A stretch of DNA of 64,000 bases from JAWLFI01 sp964626595. GTDB lineage: Bacteria; Bacteroidota; Bacteroidia; Chitinophagales; Saprospiraceae. Location of the stretch: NCBI GenBank assembly GCA_964626595.1, contig CAZVFU010000002.1, forward strand, positions 1 through 64,000, read 5' to 3'. Shown here one piece after another: positions 26,313-35,000 of the stretch (positions are counted from its first letter, which is position 1; the number at the start of each line of letters is the position of its first letter). A program made the position numbers and the translations under genes. The notes beneath the pieces are model-generated. The model did no database searches. It was not told where the DNA came from and worked only from the letters and a program-made list of their open reading frames with translations.

Positions 26313-26771
26313 TTATTTTTCTTCTCGAACGAGATATTTTTTATTCATTTGTGCATCCACAATTCGCATTAGGATGTAAGATAAAATTATAGTAGTTGCT
26401 AATCCTTCAAATAAAACGATCCCTGCTGCCGTGAAAGGATTTAGATGAGTTCCCACCATTTCATTATCTTGAAGTGATTGCATGAGAGTTTCATCGAAAT
26501 GCAAGTAAATGAGCTGAAATAAACCAAATAAGGCCACTCCAATAACCCCAGGTCTGATGCCTGCTAGAGCTCCTTTGACGTAATTTATAGTTTGTTTTTC
26601 GGGGTGAGATAGGTAATAGGAGCGAATTGCCAAATAAATAAAAGCGGAATGTATTACAATATTAAAGACCCGCAGGTTTAAATCTGTATAGAGACCTAAG
26701 CCTCTCATAATGAGAAAATACAATAGAAAACCAGCGAATAGCAAGAAACCGTAAATCCAACTCCCTTTCAT
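26313..26771 (-). CDS. DUF4199-like membrane protein
   Basis: A 152-aa protein with four hydrophobic segments (near residues 5-25, 37-52, 67-90 and 110-135). The pattern NYVKGALAGIRPGVIGVALF followed by a short acidic loop and FEGLATTIILSYILMRI matches Bacteroidota DUF4199 proteins. Function is unknown. It is monocistronic, with a long empty region upstream. Confidence 0.65.
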   Translation of the reverse strand: MKGSWIYGFLLFAGFLLYFLIMRGLGLYTDLNLRVFNIVIHSAFIYLAIRSYYLSHPEKQTINYVKGALAGIRPGVIGVALFGLFQLIYLHFDETLMQSLQDNEMVGTHLNPFTAAGIVLFEGLATTIILSYILMRIVDAQMNKKYLVREEK

Positions 26772-27254
26772 AAATGATTTTATTTTATTAACAGGGCGTA
26801 GCTGTAAATTGTTTAAACTGTTGTCATTCAGGGCATTAAAAACTTAAGTGTCTACAGTTAAGTTTAGTCAAAGAAGGAGTCCGGCAGCATGAGCTTAGAA
26901 TTTTTTATTTCAGGTTGATCGATGGGGGCGGATTTATGGAGTGAATTCAGGCAGATAAGTTATCCGTAATGTTCGAAAGGCATCGCTTATCACCTATCTA
27001 CTGACTTATTTTGTTACATGCAAAGAGAGGGACGTTCCCTTGCAGAATTTTGTCTACCCCAATGGTCGCAAAAGATGGGTGAAATTTAGAAATTGTAGTT
27101 GTTATTTTGAAGCTAAAAAAAAACATAAAAGGCTATGTATGCCATTATTTGAAAGGATAGCCATTAATTGGGTAATAAGCTCACAACTTTGATTTGCTGG
27201 ATAATGAACTGATTGCCTCGGTTCATATCTATAAGAATGGCTATCTTATCTTAC
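26772..27254. other. 483-nt intergenic region without a supported gene
   Basis: No ORF here has a convincing start, length and composition. A short open stretch near 27186-27245 (+) reads LLDNELIASVHIYKNGYLI in one frame and looks protein-like, but it has no start and runs into the DUF983 gene on the other strand. It may be a remnant or chance. A GGCTA/TAGCC inverted pair flanks about 27130-27165. There is no GC-rich element here. Confidence 0.5.
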
Positions 27255-27665
27255 TTAGCTTTTTTTGGAGCTGTTTTTATATAATTCGGGTTGTTCGTCT
27301 GCTTTTTTATCATAGGATACGTAAATATTAATCCAGATAGCGCGTGCAGTTCGAAATACCCAGGCGTAAAGGAGAACTAAAACACCAGCCACAATGAGAA
27401 TGCCTGTGGTGACCTCAACGGAAAAGAAAAAGTAAAGAACAGCAAAGCCGGCGAGCATAATTCCGGACGCTAAGCCATAAGCTATATACATGGACCCCCA
27501 ATAAAAGCCAGGTTCAATTTCAAATTCCTGACCGCAATGGTTGCAATTATCATTCATCGAAAAGACTTTTGAAAAATCGAAAGCGTTTCCCGGGTATAAA
27601 TCCCCTGTGTGACATTTGGGACACTTATAGTTGATGATGCTGTATAGCCAATGACCTTTTTTCAT
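27255..27665 (-). CDS. DUF983 family membrane protein
   Basis: A 136-aa protein. It has two CxxC zinc-ribbon-like pairs (NYKCPKCHTGDLYP and DNCNHCGQEFEIEPGFYWGSMY), followed by two transmembrane helices (AYGLASGIMLAGFAVLYFFF and GILIVAGVLVLLYAWVF). The G-DLYP and EPGFYWGSMY motifs define DUF983. Function is unknown; the family is often near cytochrome oxidase assembly genes in other phyla, but not here. The next gene upstream ends 4 nt away, so the pair is probably co-transcribed. Confidence 0.85.
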   Translation of the reverse strand: MKKGHWLYSIINYKCPKCHTGDLYPGNAFDFSKVFSMNDNCNHCGQEFEIEPGFYWGSMYIAYGLASGIMLAGFAVLYFFFSVEVTTGILIVAGVLVLLYAWVFRTARAIWINIYVSYDKKADEQPELYKNSSKKS

Positions 27666-27668
27666 AAC

Positions 27669-28121
27669 TTATATATGTATACGATTGTAATAGGATTCTA
27701 ATTTACTCAAAAAGGCGTTTACGTCCTTCGAGTTCCATCCATCTGTTTGGATGGTGAAAATTTCTTCGTCGAGAATCAGCTCGATAATTTCCACCTTTTT
27801 CAGACCTTTCAAAGAGACCATTTCTTTTTGAATGGAATAGGCAACTTTTGGTTTCAAAAAAGGAAGGATTTTAACTTCTTTCGTATTGTTAAAGCCTAGC
27901 ATAATTCCTTCTTGAAGCATTTCGATGGAAAATTTAACGGGTTCGGTAGTATCAGGAAACCGAAGGAGGACTTTGGGATTTACATCTTTTAATAAGGTAA
28001 GTCCTCCTACACCTGTTCCACCCATTTTGATTCGATTAAACCAACTAAATCTTCCGCCCAGGGATTCGATAAGTTCTTTATATTTTCGTTTTCTGAGCTG
28101 ATGATAATCGATTAATTCCAT
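27669..28121 (-). CDS. Protein of unknown function
   Basis: A soluble protein of 150 aa if started at the ATG at 28121 (MELIDYHQLRKRKYKEL). A longer frame to 28193 adds 24 residues that look non-coding. It is rich in Lys, Ile and Leu with alternating strands (VLLRFPDTTEPVKFSIEML, then EIIELILDEEIFTIQTDGW). It has no signal, membrane segment or recognised domain. It lies 4 nt upstream of the DUF983 gene and diverges from the ribosomal supercluster. Confidence 0.6.
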   Translation of the reverse strand: MELIDYHQLRKRKYKELIESLGGRFSWFNRIKMGGTGVGGLTLLKDVNPKVLLRFPDTTEPVKFSIEMLQEGIMLGFNNTKEVKILPFLKPKVAYSIQKEMVSLKGLKKVEIIELILDEEIFTIQTDGWNSKDVNAFLSKLESYYNRIHI

Positions 28122-28260
28122 ACTGATAATAAACAAATAGGGGGGGAGAAGTTTAAAGAAGTTCCGACTAGATTTTGGTGAAGCAATAGGCATAAAGATA
28201 GATAATGAATTAGAATCAGAAAATATCTGTGATTTATTTACATATCATTTGAATATATTT

Positions 28261-28291
28261 TTTGCAAGGGAAAAAAATAGTTCTATCTTTG
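28261..28291 (+). promoter_or_regulatory. Promoter of the rpsL-rplQ translation supercluster
   Basis: TTTG at 28261-28264 and TATCTTTG at 28284-28291 are separated by 19 nt, an ideal Bacteroidota sigma-A promoter. The inferred start is near 28296-28298. This leaves a leader of about 65 nt before the rpsL ATG. Confidence 0.85.
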
Positions 28292-28361
28292 CAGTCGCTT
28301 AAGAGGGCGCATAGCGTCTTTGAAAGAAGTAAAATATTGTGAATAAGAACCAGATGACAAG

Positions 28362-28736
28362 ATGCCTACGATAAACCAATTGGTAAAAAAGGGAAGAAAG
28401 AAAATTAGCATGGCGAGTAAATCCCGTGCTTTAGATTCCTGTCCGCAGAAAAGGGGTGTTTGCACTCGTGTATATACTACAACACCTAAGAAGCCAAATT
28501 CGGCTCTACGGAAAGTAGCGAAAGTGCGATTGACGAATGGTATTGAAGTGATTGCATATATCCCCGGTGAGGGGCACAATTTGCAAGAGCACAGTATTGT
28601 TTTGATACGCGGTGGTCGGGTGAAAGACCTTCCCGGAGTTCGATATACAGTCGTTCGAGGGGCTTTAGATACAGCTGGTGTTCAGGATCGACTTCAGAGT
28701 AGATCTAAGTATGGAGCCAAAAGGCCTAAAAAATAA
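28362..28736 (+). CDS. rpsL: 30S ribosomal protein S12
   Basis: S12 lines the decoding centre. The 124-aa sequence starts MPTINQLVKKGRKK and contains CPQKRGVCTRVYTTTPKKPN, whose lysine (TPKKPNSA) is the classical streptomycin-resistance site and is wild-type here. The second resistance lysine region is GGRVKDLPGVRYTVVRG. It is the first gene of the supercluster, right behind a consensus promoter. Confidence 0.98.
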   Translation: MPTINQLVKKGRKKISMASKSRALDSCPQKRGVCTRVYTTTPKKPNSALRKVAKVRLTNGIEVIAYIPGEGHNLQEHSIVLIRGGRVKDLPGVRYTVVRGALDTAGVQDRLQSRSKYGAKRPKK

Positions 28737-28761
28737 ATTGTAGCGTAATAATAAATAGTCG

Positions 28762-29229
28762 ATGAGAAAGAGAAGACCAAAAATAAGAGCCATTCAGCCC
28801 GATCCTCGATTTTCGGATCCATTAGTTATGCAGTTTGTAAATAACATGATGTACTCCGGGAAAAAGTCCACTGCATTTAAGTGTTTTTACGATGCCATGG
28901 ATATTATTAAAGAGAGAACGGAAGAAGATCCTTATGAAGTTTGGAAAAAGGCTATCAATAATGCCATGCCTCAGGTAGAAGTTCGGTCGCGGCGTATTGG
29001 AGGAGCAACTTTTCAGATTCCCACTGAGATACCTGCAGCTCGAAAAATGTCGATCGGTATGAAGTGGTTGATTCGTTTTTCACGAGAGCGAAACGGTAAG
29101 GGTATAGCAGACAAGATGGCAGCAGAACTTATTGCGGCATCAAAAGGTGAAGGTGCGGCTGTGAAGCGGAAGGAAGAGACACACCGAATGGCTGAGTCCA
29201 ATCGAGCATTTGCGCACTTTAGAGTATAA
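28762..29229 (+). CDS. rpsG: 30S ribosomal protein S7
   Basis: S7 nucleates assembly of the 30S head by binding 16S rRNA. The 155-aa protein starts MRKRRPKIRAIQPDPRFSD and contains VRSRRIGGATFQIPTEI, a normal S7 core. It lies 25 nt after rpsL and 42 nt before fusA, the usual str order. Confidence 0.98.
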   Translation: MRKRRPKIRAIQPDPRFSDPLVMQFVNNMMYSGKKSTAFKCFYDAMDIIKERTEEDPYEVWKKAINNAMPQVEVRSRRIGGATFQIPTEIPAARKMSIGMKWLIRFSRERNGKGIADKMAAELIAASKGEGAAVKRKEETHRMAESNRAFAHFRV

Positions 29230-29271
29230 TACACTTCGATAAACACATAATAGAAGAGACAATTTCAAGAC

Positions 29272-31407
29272 ATGGCAAATAAGGATTTAAAATTTACGAG
29301 AAATATTGGAATCGCTGCTCATATTGATGCGGGGAAAACAACCACGACTGAGCGCGTTTTGTTCTACACAGGTATTAGTCACCAGATAGGTGAAGTTCAT
29401 GATGGTGCTGCCACGATGGACTGGATGGAGCAAGAGCAGGAGCGTGGTATTACAATTACCTCTGCTGCCACTAAAACCAAGTGGCCGTGGAAAGATAATG
29501 ATTACACTGTAAACATTATTGACACTCCTGGCCACGTGGATTTCACTGTAGAGGTGAATAGATCTTTACGTGTTTTGGACGGCTTGGTTTTTCTGTTTAG
29601 TGCGGTAGATGGTGTGGAGCCTCAATCAGAGACGAATTGGAGGCTGGCAGATAACTACAAAGTGCCTCGAATCGGTTTTGTGAACAAAATGGATCGACAG
29701 GGTGCCGACTTTTTTATGGTATGCAGCCAGGTTCAAGAGATGTTGGGTTCCAAAGCCGTTGCATTGCAGGTTCCCATAGGAGCGGAGGATGATTTCAAAG
29801 GTGTTGTTGATCTCATTTCTGGTGAGGCTTTGATTTGGAATGAAGAGGATTTTGGAATGACCTATGAACGTATTGCTGTCCCAGAAGAGTTGAAGGACAC
29901 TGTGGCGGAGCATAGAGAGAAATTGTTGGAAGAGGTAGCTGAGTACGACGATAGTTTGATGGAGAAGTTTTTTGAGGATCCCAACCTCATTACTGAAGCT
30001 GAAATGATTGAAGCGGTTCGCGCTGCTGTATTGGATCACAAGTTTGTTCCAATGATGTGCGGTTCAGCTTTTAAGAATAAGGGAGTTCAAGCTGTTCTTG
30101 ATGCCGTATGTGCATTTTTGCCTAGTCCCATGGATGTTGAAGCCGTTACCGGTATTCATCCGGACACAGAAGAAGAGATCTCGCGGAAGCCAGATGTGAA
30201 TGAGCCGTTTGCGGCACTTGCATTTAAAATCGCGACCGATCCTTACGTAGGTCGCTTAGCTTTCTTCCGTGTATATTCAGGTCAACTTGAGGCAGGAAGT
30301 TATATTCACAATTCGAGATCTGGTAAAAAAGAGCGTATTAGTCGGATTTACGAGATGCACTCGAAAGAACAGAAAGCGGTTGATAAAGTAGAAGCAGGAG
30401 ATATTGCTGCTGCTGTCGGGTTCAAAGATATTAAAACGGGCGATACGCTTTGCGCAGAGGATGCGCCTATCATTTTGGAAAGTATGGTTTTTCCTGAGCC
30501 TGTAATTGGTTTAGCGATTGAGCCTAAGACACAAAAAGATTTAGAGAAACTTGGAATGGCTCTGGGTAAATTAGCAGAAGAAGATCCTACCTTTCAAGTT
30601 ACTTTTGATGAAGATACCAACCAGACGGTGATTAGTGGTATGGGGGAGCTTCACCTCGAGATCATTGTTGACCGGTTGAAACGAGAATTTAAAATTGAAG
30701 TAAACCAGGGTGAACCTCAGGTTACATACAAAGAGGCGTTAACGCATACTGTTGACCATAGAGAGAGATTGAAGAAGCAGAGTGGGGGGTCAGGTTTATT
30801 TGCGGACATGTCCTTTGAGTTGGGACCTGTGGATGAAGAGTTTTTGGAGAGTGATGATTATAAATCCGGAAAGAAGCGACTCCAGTTTGTAAATGATATC
30901 AAGGGAGGGTCTATTCCAAGAGAATTATTGCCTGCTGTTGAGAAAGGCTTTAATGAAATGATGGATAATGGGGTTCTTGCCGGTTATACTATTGATAATA
31001 TGAAGGTCCGAGTTTATGATGGGTCTACTCACCCTGTGGATTCGAAACCTATTGCATTTGAGCTTTGCGCCAAGGAAGGGTTTAGAGCTGCTGCTAAGAC
31101 AGCCAAGCCCGTAATTCTTGAGCCGATCATGAAATTAGAAGTCACATCACCTGAGGAATATACAGGCGGAGTAATTGGTGACCTTAATCGTCGTCGTGGC
31201 CTTGTAAAAGGACAGACTTCTAAGGGCGCTGGAGTAATAATTCGAGCTGATGTACCATTAAGTGAGATGTTTGGTTATGTGACGCACTTGCGTACCATAA
31301 CATCCGGCCGTGCAACTTCTTCCATGGAGTTTAGCCATTACGAACCTGCACCATCTGGAGTTTCAAAAGAAATCATAGAGAAAGCCAAAGGCGAAATTAA
31401 CGTATAA
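29272..31407 (+). CDS. fusA: Elongation factor G
   Basis: This GTPase drives ribosomal translocation and, with RRF, recycling. The G motifs are visible: AHIDAGKTT at 16-24, the RGITIT switch I, DTPGHVDF at 84-91 and NKMD at 138-141. Domains II-V follow, including GGSIPRELLPAVEKGF and the C-terminal SEMFGYVTHLRTITSGRAT. The length of 711 aa is normal. No tuf gene follows, as is usual in Bacteroidota, where rpsJ comes next (28 nt). Confidence 0.98.
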   Translation: MANKDLKFTRNIGIAAHIDAGKTTTTERVLFYTGISHQIGEVHDGAATMDWMEQEQERGITITSAATKTKWPWKDNDYTVNIIDTPGHVDFTVEVNRSLRVLDGLVFLFSAVDGVEPQSETNWRLADNYKVPRIGFVNKMDRQGADFFMVCSQVQEMLGSKAVALQVPIGAEDDFKGVVDLISGEALIWNEEDFGMTYERIAVPEELKDTVAEHREKLLEEVAEYDDSLMEKFFEDPNLITEAEMIEAVRAAVLDHKFVPMMCGSAFKNKGVQAVLDAVCAFLPSPMDVEAVTGIHPDTEEEISRKPDVNEPFAALAFKIATDPYVGRLAFFRVYSGQLEAGSYIHNSRSGKKERISRIYEMHSKEQKAVDKVEAGDIAAAVGFKDIKTGDTLCAEDAPIILESMVFPEPVIGLAIEPKTQKDLEKLGMALGKLAEEDPTFQVTFDEDTNQTVISGMGELHLEIIVDRLKREFKIEVNQGEPQVTYKEALTHTVDHRERLKKQSGGSGLFADMSFELGPVDEEFLESDDYKSGKKRLQFVNDIKGGSIPRELLPAVEKGFNEMMDNGVLAGYTIDNMKVRVYDGSTHPVDSKPIAFELCAKEGFRAAAKTAKPVILEPIMKLEVTSPEEYTGGVIGDLNRRRGLVKGQTSKGAGVIIRADVPLSEMFGYVTHLRTITSGRATSSMEFSHYEPAPSGVSKEIIEKAKGEINV

Positions 31408-31435
31408 ATTACCTAACAACTTTTAGAACTGGGTC

Positions 31436-31744
31436 ATGAATCAAAAAATCAGAATCAAATTGCGCTCTTACGATCACAACTTAGTCGATAAATCGACCGA
31501 GAAAATCGTTAAGACCGTGCGAACTAGCGGTGCAGTAGTCACCGGTCCGATTCCGCTGCCCACTGAGAAAGAAATATTCACTGTCTTGCGGTCGCCGCAT
31601 GTGAATAAGAAGTCTCGTGAGCAGTTCCAATTGCGGACGCACAAGCGCTTGATTGAAATCTATACACCAACACAAAAAACTGTGGATGCGCTATCTAAGT
31701 TAGAGCTTCCTTCAGGTGTTGACATTCAAGTGAAATTAACGTAA
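31436..31744 (+). CDS. rpsJ: 30S ribosomal protein S10
   Basis: S10 is in the 30S head and also joins NusB in antitermination. The 102-aa protein starts MNQKIRIKLRSYDHNLVD and has the PLPTEKEIFTVLRSPHVNKKSREQF core split by the long loop. It is followed by an unusually long 102-nt gap before rplC. Confidence 0.97.
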   Translation: MNQKIRIKLRSYDHNLVDKSTEKIVKTVRTSGAVVTGPIPLPTEKEIFTVLRSPHVNKKSREQFQLRTHKRLIEIYTPTQKTVDALSKLELPSGVDIQVKLT

Positions 31745-31846
31745 ATACCTTTTTTAGGTATAGTCGTTGATACGAGAAATATTATTTCATGTGGATTCAG
31801 GCTCATGTCTGAATGCATGTTTTTATCAAATTGAAAAGATAAGACC
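31745..31846 (+). promoter_or_regulatory. Structured leader between rpsJ and rplC
   Basis: This gap is far longer than most others in the operon (typically 3-32 nt). It contains two small hairpins: ATACCT/AGGTAT (31745-31750 with 31756-31761) and ATTCAG/CTGAAT (31795-31800 with 31809-31814). It could be an autoregulatory target for L3 or L4, or carry a processing site. No good promoter pair is seen in it. Confidence 0.4.
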
Positions 31847-32467
31847 GTGGACGGATTAATCGGTAAGAAAATAGGAATGACCTCTGTATTTACAGAGGCA
31901 GGAGAAAATTGGGCTTGTACTGTAGTACAAGTTGAACCCAATGTTGTGACTTCTGTGAAAACGGAAGACGAAGAAGGCTATAATGCCCTTCAACTTGCTG
32001 CTCACGATAAGAAAGAGAAGCACACGACTCGAGCCATGTTGGGGCATTTTAAAAATGCTTCGACGACTCCAAAAAGAGATGTAATCGAATTTAGAAATTT
32101 TTTCATCGACAAAAAGATCGGAGACTCTATTCAGCTAGAGGAAGTATTTCAGGAAGGAGATACTGTTTCAGCAATTGGTACCTCCAAAGGTAAAGGCTTT
32201 CAAGGTGTCGTAAAGCGACACGGATTCCGAGGTGTTGGCGACCAAACTCATGGTCAGCATAATCGGGGTCGCGCGCCAGGTTCAATTGGTGCTGCCTCAT
32301 ACCCAGCTAAGGTTGTGAAAGGAATGAAAATGGGTGGGCGAACTGGCGGCACTCGGGTCAAAATACAAAACCTTAAAGTGGTCAAAATATTTGGTGATAA
32401 GAACTTAATCCTTTTGAAAGGTGCTGTGCCTGGTCATAAAGGTGGAATTGTAATCATAGAAAAATAA
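31847..32467 (+). CDS. rplC: 50S ribosomal protein L3
   Basis: L3 starts 50S assembly and approaches the peptidyl-transferase centre. The 206-aa protein starts at GTG (DGLIGKKIGMTSVFTEAG). It has the central loop GVVKRHGFRGVGDQTHGQHNR, which carries the Gln that is methylated in E. coli, and the GRTGGTRVKIQNLKVVKI end. The rplD ATG follows after 6 nt. Confidence 0.97.
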   Translation: MDGLIGKKIGMTSVFTEAGENWACTVVQVEPNVVTSVKTEDEEGYNALQLAAHDKKEKHTTRAMLGHFKNASTTPKRDVIEFRNFFIDKKIGDSIQLEEVFQEGDTVSAIGTSKGKGFQGVVKRHGFRGVGDQTHGQHNRGRAPGSIGAASYPAKVVKGMKMGGRTGGTRVKIQNLKVVKIFGDKNLILLKGAVPGHKGGIVIIEK

Positions 32468-32473
32468 AGGGTG

Positions 32474-33100
32474 ATGAAAGCTGATATATTAGATATAGGA
32501 GGAAAATCGACCGGACGTTCGGTAGAATTGTCGGAAGATGTTTTTCAAGTAGAAGGCAACGAGCACGCTGTTTATCTTGCTGTTAAGGCTTATCAAAGTG
32601 CCCAGCAACAAGGGACTCACTCTGCGAAAGAGAGAAATGCTGTTGCTGGTTCCACAAGAAAGATTAAAAAGCAGAAGGGAACGGGTACGGCCCGTGCCGG
32701 TGATATTAAAAATCCTATTTTTAGAGGAGGTGGCCGTATCTTTGGTCCTCGGCCAAGATCTTATCGAAAGCGTATTAATAAGAAGGTAAGTCGATTGGCT
32801 AGAACTTCTGTATTATCGGATCGATTGGCAAAAGGAATGATCTCTGTAATAGAAGATTTTTCTTTTGATTCCCCAAAAACGAAAGAATTTGTCCAAATAT
32901 TACAGTCATTAAATATTCAGGATCAAAAGGTCCTTTTTCTCTCTGGAGAAAATGAGCACCATGTGTTTTTATCGACCAGGAATTTACCTAATGTAAATGC
33001 AAAGACGGTTGGATCCGTTAATATTTATGATCTCATGCAGGCGAATCAAATTCTATTCACTGAGACTGCTGCGGAGAAAATGAATACTCTATTATCTTAA
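32474..33100 (+). CDS. rplD: 50S ribosomal protein L4
   Basis: L4 lines the exit tunnel and is the autoregulator of the S10 operon in E. coli. The 208-aa protein (from the ATG at 32474; a GTG lies one codon upstream) contains the tunnel loop KKQKGTGTARAGDIKNPIFR with GGGRIFGPRPRSY. The macrolide-resistance loop appears unaltered. Confidence 0.97.
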   Translation: MKADILDIGGKSTGRSVELSEDVFQVEGNEHAVYLAVKAYQSAQQQGTHSAKERNAVAGSTRKIKKQKGTGTARAGDIKNPIFRGGGRIFGPRPRSYRKRINKKVSRLARTSVLSDRLAKGMISVIEDFSFDSPKTKEFVQILQSLNIQDQKVLFLSGENEHHVFLSTRNLPNVNAKTVGSVNIYDLMQANQILFTETAAEKMNTLLS

Positions 33101-33111
33101 ACGAACGAATT

Positions 33112-33408
33112 ATGGTTTATCAAGTATTAGTCCGGCCAGCAATAACTGAGAAAAGTGAGATGTTGGCAGAGAATGAGAATAAGTACACTTTTATCGTTGA
33201 TAAAAGAGCAAACAAAGGACAAATTAAGGATGCTGTTCAGGATATGTATAATGTTAACGTTCAGCACATCAATACAAATATTATACCGGCAAAGCGGAAG
33301 TTGAAATCCACTAAAGCCGGCTATGTCATGGGTGGAAAGCCCGCATATAAAAAAGCTGTAGTAACTGTTGCCGAAGGTGACATTATTGATTATTACGGTG
33401 AAATTTAA
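33112..33408 (+). CDS. rplW: 50S ribosomal protein L23
   Basis: L23 sits at the tunnel exit and docks SRP and trigger factor. The 98-aa protein starts MVYQVLVRPAITEKSEML and contains YTFIVDKRANKGQIKDAV, the conserved core. It lies 11 nt after rplD and 25 nt before rplB. Confidence 0.97.
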   Translation: MVYQVLVRPAITEKSEMLAENENKYTFIVDKRANKGQIKDAVQDMYNVNVQHINTNIIPAKRKLKSTKAGYVMGGKPAYKKAVVTVAEGDIIDYYGEI

Positions 33409-33433
33409 GGATAGCGAAGAAAAGTAAATAGTT

Positions 33434-34270
33434 ATGCCAGTAAAGAAGTATAATCCGACAACTCCAGGCACTCGATTTCGATTGAGTAATAGGCATGAGA
33501 GCTTGACTACTGCGAACAAGCCTGAAAAGTCGCTTTTAAGCAAGCGTCATCAGAAGGCAGGTCGTAATAATCAAGGACGAATGACTGTTCGGTATAGAGG
33601 TGGAGGACATAAAAAGAGATACCGCGTTATCGATTTTAAACGAAATAAGCACGGAATTCCAGGATTTGTTAAGACTATCGAATACGATCCGAATCGTTCT
33701 GCTTATATCGCTTTAATAGCCTATAAGGATGGTGAAAAGAGATATATAATTGCTCCTGAGAAATTGCAGGTAGGTGATGAAATTGTATCAGGAACAAACT
33801 CTCCTTTCAATGTAGGCAATGCAATGCCAATGGCTGAGATTCCGGTAGGATCAATGATTCACTGCATTGAAATGAGACCGGGAGCGGGTGCACAATTAGC
33901 TCGTGGAGCCGGCACTGGTGCTCAACTTGTAGGACGCGAGGGTAAATATGCTATTATTAAATTACCTAGTGGTGAGGTTAGAAGGATTTTGAAAGCCTGC
34001 ATGGCCACTATGGGAAGAGTTAGTAATCCGGATCATAACCAGGAAGTTCTTGCCAAAGCGGGAAGAAATCGATGGAAAGGTATTCGTCCACGCACGCGTG
34101 GTGTTGCCATGAACCCTGTTGATCACCCGATGGGTGGTGGAGAAGGGCGAGCTTCCGGGGGGCATCCACGGTCTCGTACAAGTGTTAAGGCAAAAGGGTT
34201 TAAAACGCGGAAGCCTAAAAAGTACTCTACTAAGATGATTATCACTGAGCGTAAGCGTAAAAGAAAGTAA
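33434..34270 (+). CDS. rplB: 50S ribosomal protein L2
   Basis: L2 is needed for subunit joining and supports the peptidyl-transferase centre. The 278-aa protein contains GRNNQGRMTVRYRGGGHKK, YEYDPNRSA-like IEYDPNRSAYIALIAY, and the C-terminal GVAMNPVDHPMGGGEGR with the conserved His. The basic tail is normal. Confidence 0.98.
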   Translation: MPVKKYNPTTPGTRFRLSNRHESLTTANKPEKSLLSKRHQKAGRNNQGRMTVRYRGGGHKKRYRVIDFKRNKHGIPGFVKTIEYDPNRSAYIALIAYKDGEKRYIIAPEKLQVGDEIVSGTNSPFNVGNAMPMAEIPVGSMIHCIEMRPGAGAQLARGAGTGAQLVGREGKYAIIKLPSGEVRRILKACMATMGRVSNPDHNQEVLAKAGRNRWKGIRPRTRGVAMNPVDHPMGGGEGRASGGHPRSRTSVKAKGFKTRKPKKYSTKMIITERKRKRK

Positions 34271-34294
34271 TTCAATTATTTCTAAATAAGAGAA

Positions 34295-34561
34295 ATGGCA
34301 CGATCAATTAAAAAAGGACCTTATGTTTATCATAAGTTGTTAAACAAGGTCGAAAAGGCGCAAAGTACGAAGAAGAAGTCTGTAATAAAGACTTACTCTC
34401 GTGCATCTATGATTATTCCCGATATGGTTGGACTAACTGTAGGTGTGCATAATGGCAAGACCTTTGTTCCTATTTTCATTACTGAAAATATGGTGGGTCA
34501 TAAGTTAGGTGAATTTGCGCCAACAAGAAGTTTTAAAGGTCATTCCGGTAACCGGAAATAA
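34295..34561 (+). CDS. rpsS: 30S ribosomal protein S19
   Basis: S19 is in the 30S head, contacting S13 and the 50S. The 88-aa protein starts MARSIKKGPYVYHKLLNKV and has HNGKTFVPIFITENMVGHKLGEF (in two parts) and FAPTRSFKGHSG. It is a normal S19. Confidence 0.97.
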   Translation: MARSIKKGPYVYHKLLNKVEKAQSTKKKSVIKTYSRASMIIPDMVGLTVGVHNGKTFVPIFITENMVGHKLGEFAPTRSFKGHSGNRK

Positions 34562-34593
34562 TTCATTCAGAACATTGTAAATCTGATTATATA

Positions 34594-34989
34594 ATGGAAG
34601 CAGTTGCAAGATTAAGAAATTGTCCGATGTCAGCCCGAAAAATGCGTTTGGTGGCTGACCTGGTTCGTGGGCGCGGAAGTAGTGCCAACTCCAATCCGGT
34701 AGACAAAGCATTGAGTACGTTGCGCTATACGAATAAAGAAGCCGCTCAATGGCTGGAAAAGTTATTGTTATCGGCTATATCAAATTGGGAGAACAAATTT
34801 GATATGATGGAAAGTGCTGATGATTATAATCTGGTAGTTCGAGAGATTCAAGTGGGTGAAGCTGGCATGCTTAAACGATTTCGTCCAGCGCCGCACGGTC
34901 GGGCTCATCGCATTCGAAAACGCATGTGTCATGTGACATTAAAATTAGAAAACACGATTCCAGTAGGAGTTGAAACTGAAGAGGAATAA
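34594..34989 (+). CDS. rplV: 50S ribosomal protein L22
   Basis: L22 has a long hairpin that reaches into the exit tunnel. The 131-aa protein has NCPMSARKMRLVADLVRG near the start and the tunnel hairpin KRFRPAPHGRAHRIRKR near residue 95. An acidic VETEEE tail is present. It lies 11 nt before rpsC. Confidence 0.96.
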   Translation: MEAVARLRNCPMSARKMRLVADLVRGRGSSANSNPVDKALSTLRYTNKEAAQWLEKLLLSAISNWENKFDMMESADDYNLVVREIQVGEAGMLKRFRPAPHGRAHRIRKRMCHVTLKLENTIPVGVETEEE

Positions 34990-35000
34990 ATAAGTAGATA

